Assembly: GCF_001679785.1 (NCBI RefSeq)
Contig: NZ_CP016286.1
Coordinates: 4,536,501 to 4,600,500, forward strand
DNA length: 64,000 nucleotides
Direction: 5' to 3'
DNA from: Rhizobium leguminosarum
GTDB lineage: Bacteria > Pseudomonadota > Alphaproteobacteria > Rhizobiales > Rhizobiaceae
Shown one piece after another: positions 9,253 to 17,873 of this stretch. Numbering within the stretch: position 1 is the stretch's first letter; the number at the start of each line of letters is the position of its first letter. The notes under the pieces were generated by a model. It was not told the origin of the DNA and made no database searches. It saw only the letters and a list, made by a program, of their open reading frames with translations. A program made the position numbers and the translations under genes.

Positions 9253-9954
9253 TTACTGTCGGAGGCACTTAGCCACGATCAGGAACTCCGTCTCCCGCCC
9301 CCCGATCTTCCCGGCCGAGGTCGTGCGAAGCAGAAGACCGAAAGCCTCATAGAGCCAATAAAGTGGGGGAATTCGGTCCTTGAGCGCGTGCACCTGCGTC
9401 GACACATACTCGCCGACGAAGACCACATCCATGCCGAGTTCCTTTAATGTCCCCGCAATCTCCGAATGGGATGCCTCTGCGGCGTGCTCGACGCGAAATG
9501 GGGCATAGCCCGGCTTTCCGGCGTTTTTCTGCCGCAACACGTAGCGATAGAACAAGACGTGTGTCCACCAGGGCGTCAGATCGGTGAAGATCCCCTTGGC
9601 TGAGTTCAGGATCGGCCCCTTGACGAACACCAGGCCACCGGGAGACAGGGTGTCATGGGCTCTCAACAAGGCCGAGCGTGGGCTTTCCAAATGCTCGAGA
9701 ACGTCCCAGAAGACGCAGGCGTCGAAGTGACGATCCCCATAGTCGATGGTCTGAGCATCGCCCAGGATCCTCTCAGCGGCGTCCTGGTTCTTTTCGAGTT
9801 GCTCTTTGGAGATGTCGACAACGGTATATCGCGCTCCTTTCAAGGGGATATGCGTGCGAGAGCCGCCTCCGACCTCAAGGATATTTGTATCAGTCTTGCT
9901 GGAAAATGCTGATTGTGCGTGCGAGAGCGCGTCGTTTACCCACGGCGAAGCCAT
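9253..9954 (-). CDS. Class I SAM-dependent methyltransferase
   Basis: A 233-residue soluble methyltransferase. Motif I is NILEVGGGSRTHIP (about residues 24-37), motif II is YTVVDIS, and FWDVLEHLESP followed by LSPGGLVFVKG gives motifs IV-V of the UbiE/Methyltransf_11 type. The substrate cannot be read from the sequence. The upstream 75 bases (9955-10030) are strongly AT-rich compared with the rest of the window, and the gene sits alone among orphans, so it may have been acquired. Confidence 0.85.
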   Translation of the reverse strand: MASPWVNDALSHAQSAFSSKTDTNILEVGGGSRTHIPLKGARYTVVDISKEQLEKNQDAAERILGDAQTIDYGDRHFDACVFWDVLEHLESPRSALLRAHDTLSPGGLVFVKGPILNSAKGIFTDLTPWWTHVLFYRYVLRQKNAGKPGYAPFRVEHAAEASHSEIAGTLKELGMDVVFVGEYVSTQVHALKDRIPPLYWLYEAFGLLLRTTSAGKIGGRETEFLIVAKCLRQ

Positions 9955-10151
9955 AATCTTCCCTCCCGAAAGATTAGCGTTTACGACTATAAGTAAGCAT
10001 TAATATAATATTTTAGCAATATTTCAACATGACTAGTCAAGTGGCGCGTCCGGCCGGAATGGCAGGCAAGCCCATCAGCCTAGTTTCGCGCAACCTTCCT
10101 GATGTATCCGCAGGTCTGATGATCTTTAAGGCGCTTCAGCCGGAGGAATGC

Positions 10152-10472
10152 ATGGCGGTGGGAATTTTTCGGGCTCTGGCTATCCTGGCGATGATGACGG
10201 GTCTTGGCGGCTGCATCGACCATGCCAATGATCCCGTGCTCCTGGCGGTCGGCGTGCCGGTCAATCCGCCGGTCGTTGCGCACGGCCTTTGCATGACCGA
10301 CGGCAACGCCATGTATGACGAGGCGAGGAAGCAGTATCAGCTGCGCGCACAGCTGACCGGCTATGCCGGGGCGGATGAGTTGGAAGCCGAAACCACGGCG
10401 CGCGCTGCCGCCCATCGCCAATATGTCGCTTGCCTCTCCGGCCAGGGTTACCGGACATTATACGCGAATTGA
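10152..10472 (+). CDS. Small lipoprotein of unknown function
   Basis: A 106-residue protein starting at the ATG that follows GGAGGAA. The N-terminus is a lipoprotein signal with lipobox LGGC (Cys near residue 21). The mature part has two further cysteines and a helical, Ala/Glu-rich middle. A longer frame starting at 10029 would put 41 residues before the signal and is less likely. It probably anchors in the outer or inner membrane. Confidence 0.68.
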   Translation: MAVGIFRALAILAMMTGLGGCIDHANDPVLLAVGVPVNPPVVAHGLCMTDGNAMYDEARKQYQLRAQLTGYAGADELEAETTARAAAHRQYVACLSGQGYRTLYAN

Positions 10473-10661
10473 GAACAGAGAATTCACGTTTCGTCACCGG
10501 CGCCGTTCGAGCCCTTTCCTGATCGCGACTTTTCACGTTTTTCGGCGATTTAGTCACGCCGGATCGCCTGCAATCACGAGTTTTGGAATTGCGTGTGAGC
10601 CATGGAACTCCGCACGTCTGAAAGGCATTCTTCCGAGATAAATCCACAAGGAGGGTTTATC

Positions 10662-11033
10662 ATGAAGATGTTCAGGCTTGCCCCATCCACCGCCGTGCTC
10701 GGCGCCCTTCTCGCCCTCACCCCGATCATTCCTGCGCAGGCGGCACCCGTTCAGACGGCTCGACCGCCCGCTGTCTCGGATGTAAAAATTATGCAATATA
10801 AACCACATACCGGGCCCTGGCATGGCTATCAGGGCTTTCGCACGGAGCGCCCCGGCACCCGCCGCCATTCCGATGGCTACTGGTATCCGCTTGCCGCCTT
10901 CGGCGTCGAGGCCGGCACCACGGGCTCCATCGTCCGCCAGCCGGTGAACAGGCCGGCAGCTCCGGCAATGTGCAACCCTACGTTTACAGGATCGATCGGT
11001 CCGGGCAGCATGCCCTGTGACAACGGCTATTGA
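10662..11033 (+). CDS. Small exported protein with TGSI motifs
   Basis: A 123-residue protein preceded by AAGGAGGGT. Its signal peptide ends near PAQAAPV. The mature part is rich in Gly, Pro, Arg and Tyr, contains TTGSI and FTGSIG, and ends in a short segment with two cysteines (CNP, PCDNGY). A rho-independent terminator follows 16 bases after the stop. The next gene encodes a similar protein. The function is unknown; it is probably periplasmic or cell-envelope associated. Confidence 0.7.
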   Translation: MKMFRLAPSTAVLGALLALTPIIPAQAAPVQTARPPAVSDVKIMQYKPHTGPWHGYQGFRTERPGTRRHSDGYWYPLAAFGVEAGTTGSIVRQPVNRPAAPAMCNPTFTGSIGPGSMPCDNGY

Positions 11034-11049
11034 GCCGGCAAATGAAAGA

Positions 11050-11071
11050 GGCGGCGATGAGCCGCCTTTTT
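11050..11071 (+). terminator. Rho-independent terminator
   Basis: GGCGGC, loop GATGA, GCCGCC, then five T. It closes the TGSI-protein gene. Confidence 0.88.
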
Positions 11072-11187
11072 CTCGATCGGGCCGCCGCTCACATGTCCGT
11101 GACCTCTGCTTTGGCACCGTAGTATGTGACAGATCGCCTTCCTAACTCCGGGGCGTAAATTCCACGAATCCTCCCAAGGAGACGATT

Positions 11188-11493
11188 ATGACCACGACTT
11201 TCAAGAACGGCCTGATGGCCGCTGCCTTCGGCGCAATCCTCGGCCTTTCGGCCTTCTCGGCCACGGCAGCTCCCCTTCAGTCGAGCGCGACAGAACAGGG
11301 TGCAGCCGAGCGTCCGGTTGCCCGACAAGAAACCACGGTTGAGCACGACCGACGCACGACCGGTTCGATCGGCGAGCGCGCCTCGGAAACCTCAGGTCCG
11401 ATGACGCCTTACATGATGAACCCGAAGAAGCCCCTCAAGAGGGATTGCAAGCTCGGCTTCAACCCGGGGAGCGGCTCCAGCTGCAACTACTGA
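11188..11493 (+). CDS. Small exported protein with a TGSI motif
   Basis: A 101-residue protein with a signal peptide (cleavage near SATAAPL) and a ribosome site AAGGAG. The mature part has TTGSIG and a C-terminal segment with two cysteines (RDCKLGF, SSCNY). The layout of signal peptide, low-complexity middle, TGSI and paired C-terminal cysteines matches the preceding gene, so the two may be distant paralogs. A GC hairpin lies 47 bases after the stop. The function is unknown. Confidence 0.68.
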   Translation: MTTTFKNGLMAAAFGAILGLSAFSATAAPLQSSATEQGAAERPVARQETTVEHDRRTTGSIGERASETSGPMTPYMMNPKKPLKRDCKLGFNPGSGSSCNY

Positions 11494-11540
11494 CGAGACG
11501 CTCGGCCGTTCGCCATCGCGAGCGGCCCGGTCTGAGCTGA

Positions 11541-11562
11541 AGGGCGGCCTCCGAGCCGCCCT
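11541..11562 (+). terminator. Probable terminator hairpin
   Basis: AGGGCGGC, six-base loop, GCCGCCCT: an eight-pair perfect stem, followed only by GAGTTTG rather than a T run. Confidence 0.55.
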
Positions 11563-11825
11563 GAGTTTGTAGGCAGGCCTCGCTCTTCCCTGGGCGTTTA
11601 TCCTCGGCCTTGTCAGCCGGATACGGCATGTCCTTCCCCGTTTGTCGTTCGAACGATGTTGCATTGAATGCAAAAATGCAATAAGTACAAAATCAAGCAA
11701 GCTGTTGGTACGGGTGTTGCGAAAAGCCGCAGCGATGAGCGATTGACGCCTCTGCCTTGGAATTGCCATGCTCGCCGCGATGGTCGCTTTTCATATCAAT
11801 CGAATTTCAGACAGGTGGGATAGTC
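11563..11825. other. Intergenic stretch, AT-rich centre, upstream region of the methyltransferase gene
   Basis: About 260 bases with no convincing reading frame. The part near 11650-11700 is AT-rich and probably holds the promoter of the downstream methyltransferase gene; no clear -35/-10 pair was assigned. Confidence 0.4.
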
Positions 11826-12503
11826 ATGACTGCAAAGGCCGCATGCACCGATTTCCTGCATTTTTTCCGCTCCTGGATCAGTAACCCGCTTCGGGTCGCG
11901 GCCATCGCGCCGTCAGGGGATTCGCTTGCCAGGATCATGACCAGTGAAATTGCCGCACTCGACGGTCCGATCATCGAGCTCGGCCCGGGAACCGGCGTCT
12001 TCACCCGGGCGCTGCTGGCGCGCGGGGTCAGCGAAGCGGATCTGACCCTGATCGAGTACGGTCCGGAATTCATCTCATCGCTGCAGGCGCGTTTTCCGAC
12101 GGCGCGTGTGTTGCAGATGGACGCCGCCCATCTCGCCGATGCCGATATTTTCGAGGGCGAACCGGTCGGCGCGGTTGTCAGCGGCCTGCCACTTTTGTCC
12201 ATGTCGCCGCGCAAGATCGTCTCGATCCTGGCCGGCGCCTTCGCCTATATGCGGCCGGGCGGCGCCGTCTATCAGTTCACCTATGGCCCGCGCTGCCCGG
12301 TGCCGCGGCCGATCCTCGACCGTTTGGGCCTGAAGGCGGTGCGCATCGGCGGTACGGTGCGCAACCTGCCGCCGGCCTCCGTCTACCGGATTTCGCGCCG
12401 CAAGCCGCTGGAACTGTCGCGCGAGCGCTTTAGCTATCGTGAAAGCGACACTGAGATCGACGATATCGCGGCCTTTTCCAACGAAACGGCGGCTGAACGA
12501 TGA
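11826..12503 (+). CDS. PmtA-like phospholipid N-methyltransferase
   Basis: A 225-residue class I methyltransferase. It opens with FLHFFRSWISNPLRVAAIAPSG, shown here as FRSWISNPLRVAAIAPSG, a start typical of PmtA-type phospholipid methyltransferases. The SAM motif IIELGPGTGVFTRALL is at about residues 49-64, and VVSGLPLLSMSP is the motif IV region. Family members convert phosphatidylethanolamine to its methylated forms or act on related membrane lipids. The ATG at 11826 follows GGTGGGA. It is 12 bases upstream of a TetR gene on the same strand. Assignment to the lipid substrate is family-based. Confidence 0.78.
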   Translation: MTAKAACTDFLHFFRSWISNPLRVAAIAPSGDSLARIMTSEIAALDGPIIELGPGTGVFTRALLARGVSEADLTLIEYGPEFISSLQARFPTARVLQMDAAHLADADIFEGEPVGAVVSGLPLLSMSPRKIVSILAGAFAYMRPGGAVYQFTYGPRCPVPRPILDRLGLKAVRIGGTVRNLPPASVYRISRRKPLELSRERFSYRESDTEIDDIAAFSNETAAER

Positions 12504-12515
12504 TGCCGGACAGGA

Positions 12516-13151
12516 ATGGCTGAGACTAAGCGGACGGAGACGACGGAAGGCAGGCGGGAACGCAAGCGGCGGCAGACGCGCGAGCGCATCGAGCAGGCGG
12601 CGATGACCCTCTTTCTGCAGCGCGGCTTCGAGGCCACGACGATCGAGGACATCACCGAGGCGGCCGATGTCTCCAAGCGCAGTTTCTTCGATTATTTCCC
12701 GTCCAAGGAAGAGGTGGTTTTCGCCTGGCAGGATGCCTTCGCCGATCGCCTGATGGCAGCAGTAGCGGCAAGGCCGGCGGCAGAATCCTCGGTCGCGGCG
12801 GTCGAGGCGGCAATCACCGCAACCGTCATCGCCTCGGTTGACGAGCCTGGCCTGGCGCTTGGCGAACTCATCCACCGCACGCCGGTGCTGAAGGCCCGCG
12901 ACCAGCTGAAATACGCCAAGCTCGAACAGAAGCTCGCCGAGGCGCTGCTTCTGCGCAAGGGAGGTGAGCCGCTTGAGCGGCCCCGCATGCGCGTCCTTGC
13001 GGCCATCGTCATCGGTGCGCTGCGCGTCGGGGCTGAGCTCTGGCAGCAGCGCCCGCCAAGTGCTTCGCCACAGGATTTCGCCCGGGAGATTTTCGCCGAC
13101 CTCTGGAGGATGCTGGCGGAATTCGGCGACGAGGCGAAGACCAGGCGTTGA
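12516..13151 (+). CDS. TetR/AcrR-family transcriptional regulator
   Basis: A 211-residue repressor. The HTH is at about residues 18-65 (RIEQAAMTLFLQRGFEATTI, then ITEAADVSKRSFFDYFPSKE). The C-terminal ligand domain resembles the MftR-like group. It starts 12 bases after the methyltransferase gene, so the pair is likely one transcript and the regulator may control it. The ATG follows GGACAGGA. Confidence 0.88.
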   Translation: MAETKRTETTEGRRERKRRQTRERIEQAAMTLFLQRGFEATTIEDITEAADVSKRSFFDYFPSKEEVVFAWQDAFADRLMAAVAARPAAESSVAAVEAAITATVIASVDEPGLALGELIHRTPVLKARDQLKYAKLEQKLAEALLLRKGGEPLERPRMRVLAAIVIGALRVGAELWQQRPPSASPQDFAREIFADLWRMLAEFGDEAKTRR

Positions 13152-13458
13152 CGCAGTCCGCCTGAACCTCAGTGCGCTCTCCCGATACGTCGGTTCGATA
13201 TCGATGTTTCCGCGCATCCCTGTCATCGGGCCCTGTTATCGGAACGGGACCGTCCTATATCTGCAAGCGTCGCAGCGGCCACATTCTGATGATCCCCGCG
13301 ATAGGCGGATCATCACCATGGCGGGCATCGCTTTCGATCAGGGCAGACATTCGCGCTCGAAGGCATCTTAGAAAGCCTCGGCATCCGTGCCGCGGCTGTT
13401 GAACCGCCTCCGACCGTTCCACCGATTTCAATGATTGATTGATAAGAGAGGAAAGACC
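13152..13458. other. Intergenic stretch with no recognised gene
   Basis: A 307-base gap before the aldo/keto reductase gene. Overlapping short frames on both strands have no recognisable features. No hairpin with a T run is present. Confidence 0.4.
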
Positions 13459-14355
13459 ATGTCGAGTCACAACGCAGCCCAATACAACGCGGCAAAGTCA
13501 GGCACCTTCAAGATCGGCGGCGATATCGAGATCAACCGTCTCGGTTTCGGCGCCATGCGCGTCACCGGCAAGGGCATCTGGGGCGAGCCTTCCGATCATG
13601 CCGAATCCATCCGCACGCTGAAGCGCCTGCCGGAACTCGGAGTCAACTTCATCGATACGGCCGATTCCTACGGCCCCGATGTCTCCGAATGGCTGATCAA
13701 GGAAGCGCTGCATCCCTATGGCGGCAAGTCTGTCATCGCCACCAAGGGTGGCCTGACCCGCCACGGCCCCGATATCTGGCTGCCCGTCGGCCGTCCGGAA
13801 TATCTGATCCAGCAGGCGCATAAGAGCTTGCGCAATCTCGGCGTCGAGCAGATCGATCTCTGGCAGCTGCATCGGATCGATCAGAAGGTGCCGGCCAAGG
13901 AACAGTTCGATGCGATCAAATCGCTGCTCGATACCGGCCTCATCCGCCATGCGGGTCTGAGCGAAGTATCCGTTGCCGACATCGAGGCCGCCTCGAAGCA
14001 CTTCAAGGTCGCGACCGTCCAGAACCGCTACAATCTCGTCGACCGCACCAGCGAGGACGTGCTCGATTATTGCACCAAGCACAATATCGGCTTCATCCCG
14101 TGGTATCCGCTGGCAGCCGGCGACCTCGCCAAGCCGGGCTCGCTGCTCGATACCATCGCCAAAAAGCACAATGCAGCACCCAGCCAGATCGCACTCGCCT
14201 GGGTGCTCAAGCGCAGCCCGGTCATGCTGCCGATTCCCGGCACCTCCAAGGTCAAGCATCTCGAGGAAAACGTCGCCGCCGTCGACATCACCCTCTCGAA
14301 CGAGGAATTCTCCTCCCTCGACGCCGAGGGAAGCAAGGTCTTCAAGGCTGCTTGA
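13459..14355 (+). CDS. Aldo/keto reductase
   Basis: A 298-residue TIM-barrel NADPH oxidoreductase. The catalytic tetrad is visible: Asp and Tyr in [11 protein letters not shown], Lys in VIATKGGL, and His in LWQLHRID. The C-terminal NADP-binding part contains [16 protein letters not shown]. The closest general type is the YajO/oxidoreductase group acting on aldehydes or ketones; the substrate is unknown. It starts after GAGAGGAAAGACC. It stands alone, followed by repeats. Confidence 0.9.
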   Translation: MSSHNAAQYNAAKSGTFKIGGDIEINRLGFGAMRVTGKGIWGEPSDHAESIRTLKRLPELGVNFIDTADSYGPDVSEWLIKEALHPYGGKSVIATKGGLTRHGPDIWLPVGRPEYLIQQAHKSLRNLGVEQIDLWQLHRIDQKVPAKEQFDAIKSLLDTGLIRHAGLSEVSVADIEAASKHFKVATVQNRYNLVDRTSEDVLDYCTKHNIGFIPWYPLAAGDLAKPGSLLDTIAKKHNAAPSQIALAWVLKRSPVMLPIPGTSKVKHLEENVAAVDITLSNEEFSSLDAEGSKVFKAA

Positions 14356-14489
14356 TTTGCTGTGACCGCTGCGCCGCTCACCGGGGTCGAGCCGCTCGTT
14401 TCGACCCGTCCTTAGGCCCCCGTGAAAAGGGGGCGAGGGGACGTGCCATGCGAGAGGTGGCGAGAAACGGAAAGGTCGCGGCATATCGT

Positions 14490-14716
14490 CTTCTCCCCTC
14501 GGGGAGAAGGTGCCGGCAGGCGGATGAGGGGGCCACACGGCATGCCCTTCCCGTAATAACCTATCCTGCGACCCCGACGATAACACCGTGCCCCGCCCTG
14601 AACACGATCGAGACAATGCCGGCACGGTGGAACCCCGTATGAGCGTTGTTGGAAAGACCGGCATCGCCGGCCCCGTCATCCGCCCTACGGGCACCTTCTC
14701 CCCGAGGGGAGAAGAG
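14490..14716. repeat. RIME-type mosaic repeat, composite copy 1
   Basis: About 227 bases bounded by two inverted hairpins, CTTCTCCCC/GGGGAGAAG at 14490-14509 and at 14695-14714. Each is joined to a GCCGGCAGGCGGATGAGG-like or GCGGATGACGGGGCC-like arm. The interior matches the composite copy at 19757-19978 in the opposite direction. It is a rhizobial intergenic mosaic element; no coding capacity is seen. Confidence 0.8.
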
Positions 14717-14902
14717 GGAATCGAGAGGTCGCGGAATGTCCGGAGCAGAGAGGCCGCAACTTTCGGCATATTTTTGACCATCCGGTCAAACTTGCTGCAA
14801 AATGAGGCGAAGGCCTGTTATTTTGAGGGCAAGCCTTGCATGCAGCGCATTGCTGCATTGCGGTATTTTCGCTGTTCCGAATCAAAAGAATTGGCTATTA
14901 CT

Positions 14903-15025
14903 ATCTTCGTAAGCAGCGCACTCCTCCTCCCAGCGCTCTTACATCGGACTGACAACACTCCTCCTCCCAGTTGTCAGTCAGGATCAAGAGCCCGGCGCAC
15001 CTCCTCCCGCGTCGGGCTTTTTTCT
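14903..15025 (+). ncRNA. Small RNA with three CUCCUCC loops (alpha-r14 / NfeR1-like)
   Basis: Three consecutive hairpins each expose a CCTCCTCCC-type loop. Hairpin 1: AGCGC (14915-14919) with GCGCT (14933-14937). Hairpin 2: CTGACAAC (14949-14956) with GTTGTCAG (14970-14977). Hairpin 3: AGCCCGGCGC (14989-14998) with GCGTCGGGCT (15009-15018), followed by seven T, which makes it a terminator. The loops are complementary to Shine-Dalgarno sequences. This layout is what is known for the alpha-r14 family (NfeR1 in Sinorhizobium), a trans-acting regulator of transporter mRNAs. The 5' end is estimated from the usual length of about 120 nt. Confidence 0.85.
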
Positions 15026-15153
15026 TTTTTCCCAAGTCTATATTTTCTCATGCCCAAAAAGGCTTTCACCTCTCGCGGTTTGACTCGGCAAGCCCCGTCG
15101 GACTATTTGGACGGGCGCCGCCTGTCCGGTGCGTGAACCGATTGGAGTTGGTC

Positions 15154-16431
15154 ATGATCGGCAAAAGACGCGCCCCGCGCGCGGCCCTGACAGGTCTTCT
15201 GATGGCAACGATGGTGCTTTCCGGCTGCGGCGGCAGGCCGGTCGGTGTCATGCAGGCGGCCGGCACCGTGCCGCCCGGCACCTCCAAGGTCGACCTGCTC
15301 GTCGCGACGACGCGTGCCGCCGACGACAATCCTGCCGTGCTTTTCTCCGGCGAACGCGGCACAGGGCTCGCCGTCAATGCCGTCGATGTCTCGATCCCGC
15401 CGGAAGCCAATCGCAAGGCCGGCCAGGTGCAATGGCCAAGCCGCCTGCCGGCCGATCCGCTGCGCGATTTCGTCACCGTCTCCGTCGATCCGCTGGAAGG
15501 CGAGCGGGCCGGCGAGACCTGGCTGAAGACCCACATGCCGAAGAGCCGCCGGGTACTGGTCTTCGTCCACGGCTTCAACAATCGTTATGAGGATGCCGTC
15601 TACCGCTTCGCGCAGATCGTCCACGATTCACATGCCGACGTTGCCCCCGTGGTCTTCACCTGGCCGTCGCGCGGCAGCATCTTCGATTATAATTACGACA
15701 AGGAAAGCACCAACTATTCCCGCGATGCGCTGGAGGAACTGCTGACCCGCACCGCCGCCAATCCGGCTGTCAGCGACATCACCATCATGGCGCATTCGAT
15801 GGGCACCTGGCTGACCGTCGAAGCGCTCAGGCAGATGGCGATCCGCAAAGGTCATGTCGCACCGAAGATCAACAATGTCATCCTTGCCTCGCCGGATCTC
15901 GATGTCGATGTCTTCGGCCGCCAGTTCGCGAGCCTCGGCAAGGAAAGGCCGCACTTCACCATATTCGTCTCGCAGGACGATCGGGCTCTGGCGCTGTCGC
16001 GGCGCATCTCCGGCAATGTCGACCGGCTCGGCCAGATCGATCCTTCCGTCGAACCCTATCGCAGCAAGCTCGAGGCGGCCGGCATCACCGTACTCGACCT
16101 CACCAAGCTCAAGGGCGGCGACCGGCTGAACCACGGCAAGTTCGCCGAAAGCCCTGAAGTGGTGAAGCTGATCGGCGACCGGCTGATTGCCGGCCAGACG
16201 ATCACCGATTCCAATGTCGGCCTCGGTGAGGCCGTCGGCGCCGTTGCGATGGGCGCTGCCCAGACCGCCGGCAGTGCCGTCAGTGTTGCCGTCAGCACGC
16301 CGATAGCGATCTTCGATCCGCGGACCCGGCGCAACTACGACGCCCAGCTGAAGCGTCTCGGCCAGTCGATGAACAATACCGTCGGTTCGGTCGGCGACAG
16401 CGTCGGCGCCGGCCTGCCGGCAAGCCAGTAA
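15154..16431 (+). CDS. Lipoprotein alpha/beta hydrolase (DUF900 type)
   Basis: A 425-residue protein with a lipoprotein signal (LSGC near residue 22). The hydrolase core has VLVFVHGFNNRYEDA (oxyanion loop), the nucleophile elbow ITIMAHSMGTWL with Ser in AHSMG, ASPDLDVDVF with a candidate acid, and a late His in DRLNHGKFA. DUF900 hydrolases of this type are found in many alphaproteobacteria; the substrate is unknown. The ATG at 15154 follows GGAG. It lies about 130 bases downstream of the small RNA terminator and has its own upstream region. Confidence 0.85.
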   Translation: MIGKRRAPRAALTGLLMATMVLSGCGGRPVGVMQAAGTVPPGTSKVDLLVATTRAADDNPAVLFSGERGTGLAVNAVDVSIPPEANRKAGQVQWPSRLPADPLRDFVTVSVDPLEGERAGETWLKTHMPKSRRVLVFVHGFNNRYEDAVYRFAQIVHDSHADVAPVVFTWPSRGSIFDYNYDKESTNYSRDALEELLTRTAANPAVSDITIMAHSMGTWLTVEALRQMAIRKGHVAPKINNVILASPDLDVDVFGRQFASLGKERPHFTIFVSQDDRALALSRRISGNVDRLGQIDPSVEPYRSKLEAAGITVLDLTKLKGGDRLNHGKFAESPEVVKLIGDRLIAGQTITDSNVGLGEAVGAVAMGAAQTAGSAVSVAVSTPIAIFDPRTRRNYDAQLKRLGQSMNNTVGSVGDSVGAGLPASQ

Positions 16432-16440
16432 AAATTCCAC

Positions 16441-16542
16441 AGAGCAATTCCAGCAAAAGTGCACAGCGGTTTTGCGTTTCGGAATTGCGAAAAGCAAAGA
16501 GATAGGGAATTTCCGTGATGCGGAGAAAACGGAAATTCTCTA
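16441..16542. repeat. Rhizobial intergenic repeat with terminal hairpin
   Basis: It starts AGAGCAATTCCAGC and contains CAGCGGTTTTGCG and AAAGAGATAGGGAATTTCCG. The last part folds as GGGAATTTCCG (16505-16515) with CGGAAATTCTC (16530-16540). I recognise this general repeat from rhizobial intergenic regions. It may also end transcription of the hydrolase gene. Confidence 0.6.
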
Positions 16543-16613
16543 GGCATCGCATCTTGATGTGATATATCAGACTCACGACGGCACCTCTGTCTGCCGTGCG
16601 ATGGGTTGATGGC

Positions 16614-17864
16614 ATGGCGGATGAGACGAAGAAGAGGGTGGTTGTCGTCGGCGCGGGCGTGATCGGCGCCTCGATCGCTTTCGCGCTGCAGCGGCGCGGC
16701 CTTGAGGTGACGCTGATCGACAAGGGCGAACCGGGTCGCGGCACCTCTTTCGGCAATATGGCAAGCATCGCGCTCGATTTTGCCGCCGGTTCCGGTCCTT
16801 CGACATGGAAAAAAATCCCCGGCTGGCTACTCGATCCGGAAGGCCCGGTCTGGCTGCGTCCCTCTTATGCCGCCAGGATGCTGCCCTGGTTCCTGCGCTT
16901 CCTCGCCGCCGGCCGGCCCTCGCGTCTCCGAGAGATCGAGGATGCCGGCATGAGTCTCTCCAACCGCGCGCTCGGCGATTTCAGGCAGATGCTCCAGGCG
17001 ATCGGCGCGCCCGAGTTGATGACCGAGGAGGGCTGTCTGGCGATCTACGAGACCGAGGCGGAATTTGCCGCCGATCGCGGCCATCTCGCCATGATGCAGC
17101 GCTACGGCCTTGAATTCGAGGTTTTGAGCAACGGCGCCATCCAACATTACGAACCCACTTTGTCGCCGGCGATCGCCAAAGCCGTGCTGCTCCCCGACAA
17201 CAAGTCGATCCGCGACCCCTACAAGCTGGTGGTCAAACTCGCCGACGCCGCAAAGGCAGCGGGCGCGACTTTCGTCTCCGGCGCCGTCAGGAACATCGAG
17301 AGCAGGGGTGACGGCACGGCCGTCGTTCTCCTTGAGGATGGCAGGCGTATCGAGGCGGATTCGGTCGTGCTTGCCGCCGGCGTCCACACCCGTTTCCTCG
17401 CCGAAAAGCTCGGCGAGCCGATCCCGCTCGAAACCGAGCGCGGCTATCACACGCAGATCATGAAGCCCGGCATCGCGATGCGCTATTCGGTGATCTGGCC
17501 ACATCGCGCCTTCATGGTGACGCCGACGGCGGGCGGTATCCGGGTCGGCGGCAATATCGAACTCGCCGGCCTCGATGCCGCTCCGGATTTCCGCCGCCCG
17601 CGGGTGCTGATGCGCCATGCCCAGCGTGCGCTGCCAGGCCTCAAGGTCGAGGAGACGACGGAATGGATGGGGCATCGTCCGGCGCTGCCCGATACGATCC
17701 CGATCATTTCGCCCTCGTCGAAGATGCCGGGCGTTTTTTATGCGACCGGCCACGGCCATCTCGGCCTGACCTTTTCGGCAACGACAGCGCTGGTGATCGC
17801 CGATATGGTGACCGGGCTCAAACCATCCCTCGACATGACTCCGTTCCGCATAGACCGTTATTAG
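16614..17864 (+). CDS. FAD-dependent amino acid dehydrogenase (DadA/D-hydroxyproline dehydrogenase type)
   Basis: A 416-residue DAO-family flavoprotein. The FAD dinucleotide motif is VVVVGAGVIGASIAFALQRR at the N-terminus, followed by GRGTSFGNM, and the C-terminal part ends with a typical ATGHGHLGLTFS. DadA-type enzymes oxidise D-amino acids, feeding electrons to quinone. It is 9 bases upstream of an SDR gene and 0.7 kb upstream of a proline-racemase family gene, so D-imino acids such as cis-4-hydroxy-D-proline are likely substrates (inference). An alternative GTG start 18 bases earlier is possible. Confidence 0.85.
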   Translation: MADETKKRVVVVGAGVIGASIAFALQRRGLEVTLIDKGEPGRGTSFGNMASIALDFAAGSGPSTWKKIPGWLLDPEGPVWLRPSYAARMLPWFLRFLAAGRPSRLREIEDAGMSLSNRALGDFRQMLQAIGAPELMTEEGCLAIYETEAEFAADRGHLAMMQRYGLEFEVLSNGAIQHYEPTLSPAIAKAVLLPDNKSIRDPYKLVVKLADAAKAAGATFVSGAVRNIESRGDGTAVVLLEDGRRIEADSVVLAAGVHTRFLAEKLGEPIPLETERGYHTQIMKPGIAMRYSVIWPHRAFMVTPTAGGIRVGGNIELAGLDAAPDFRRPRVLMRHAQRALPGLKVEETTEWMGHRPALPDTIPIISPSSKMPGVFYATGHGHLGLTFSATTALVIADMVTGLKPSLDMTPFRIDRY

Positions 17865-17873
17865 GAGGCTCCG

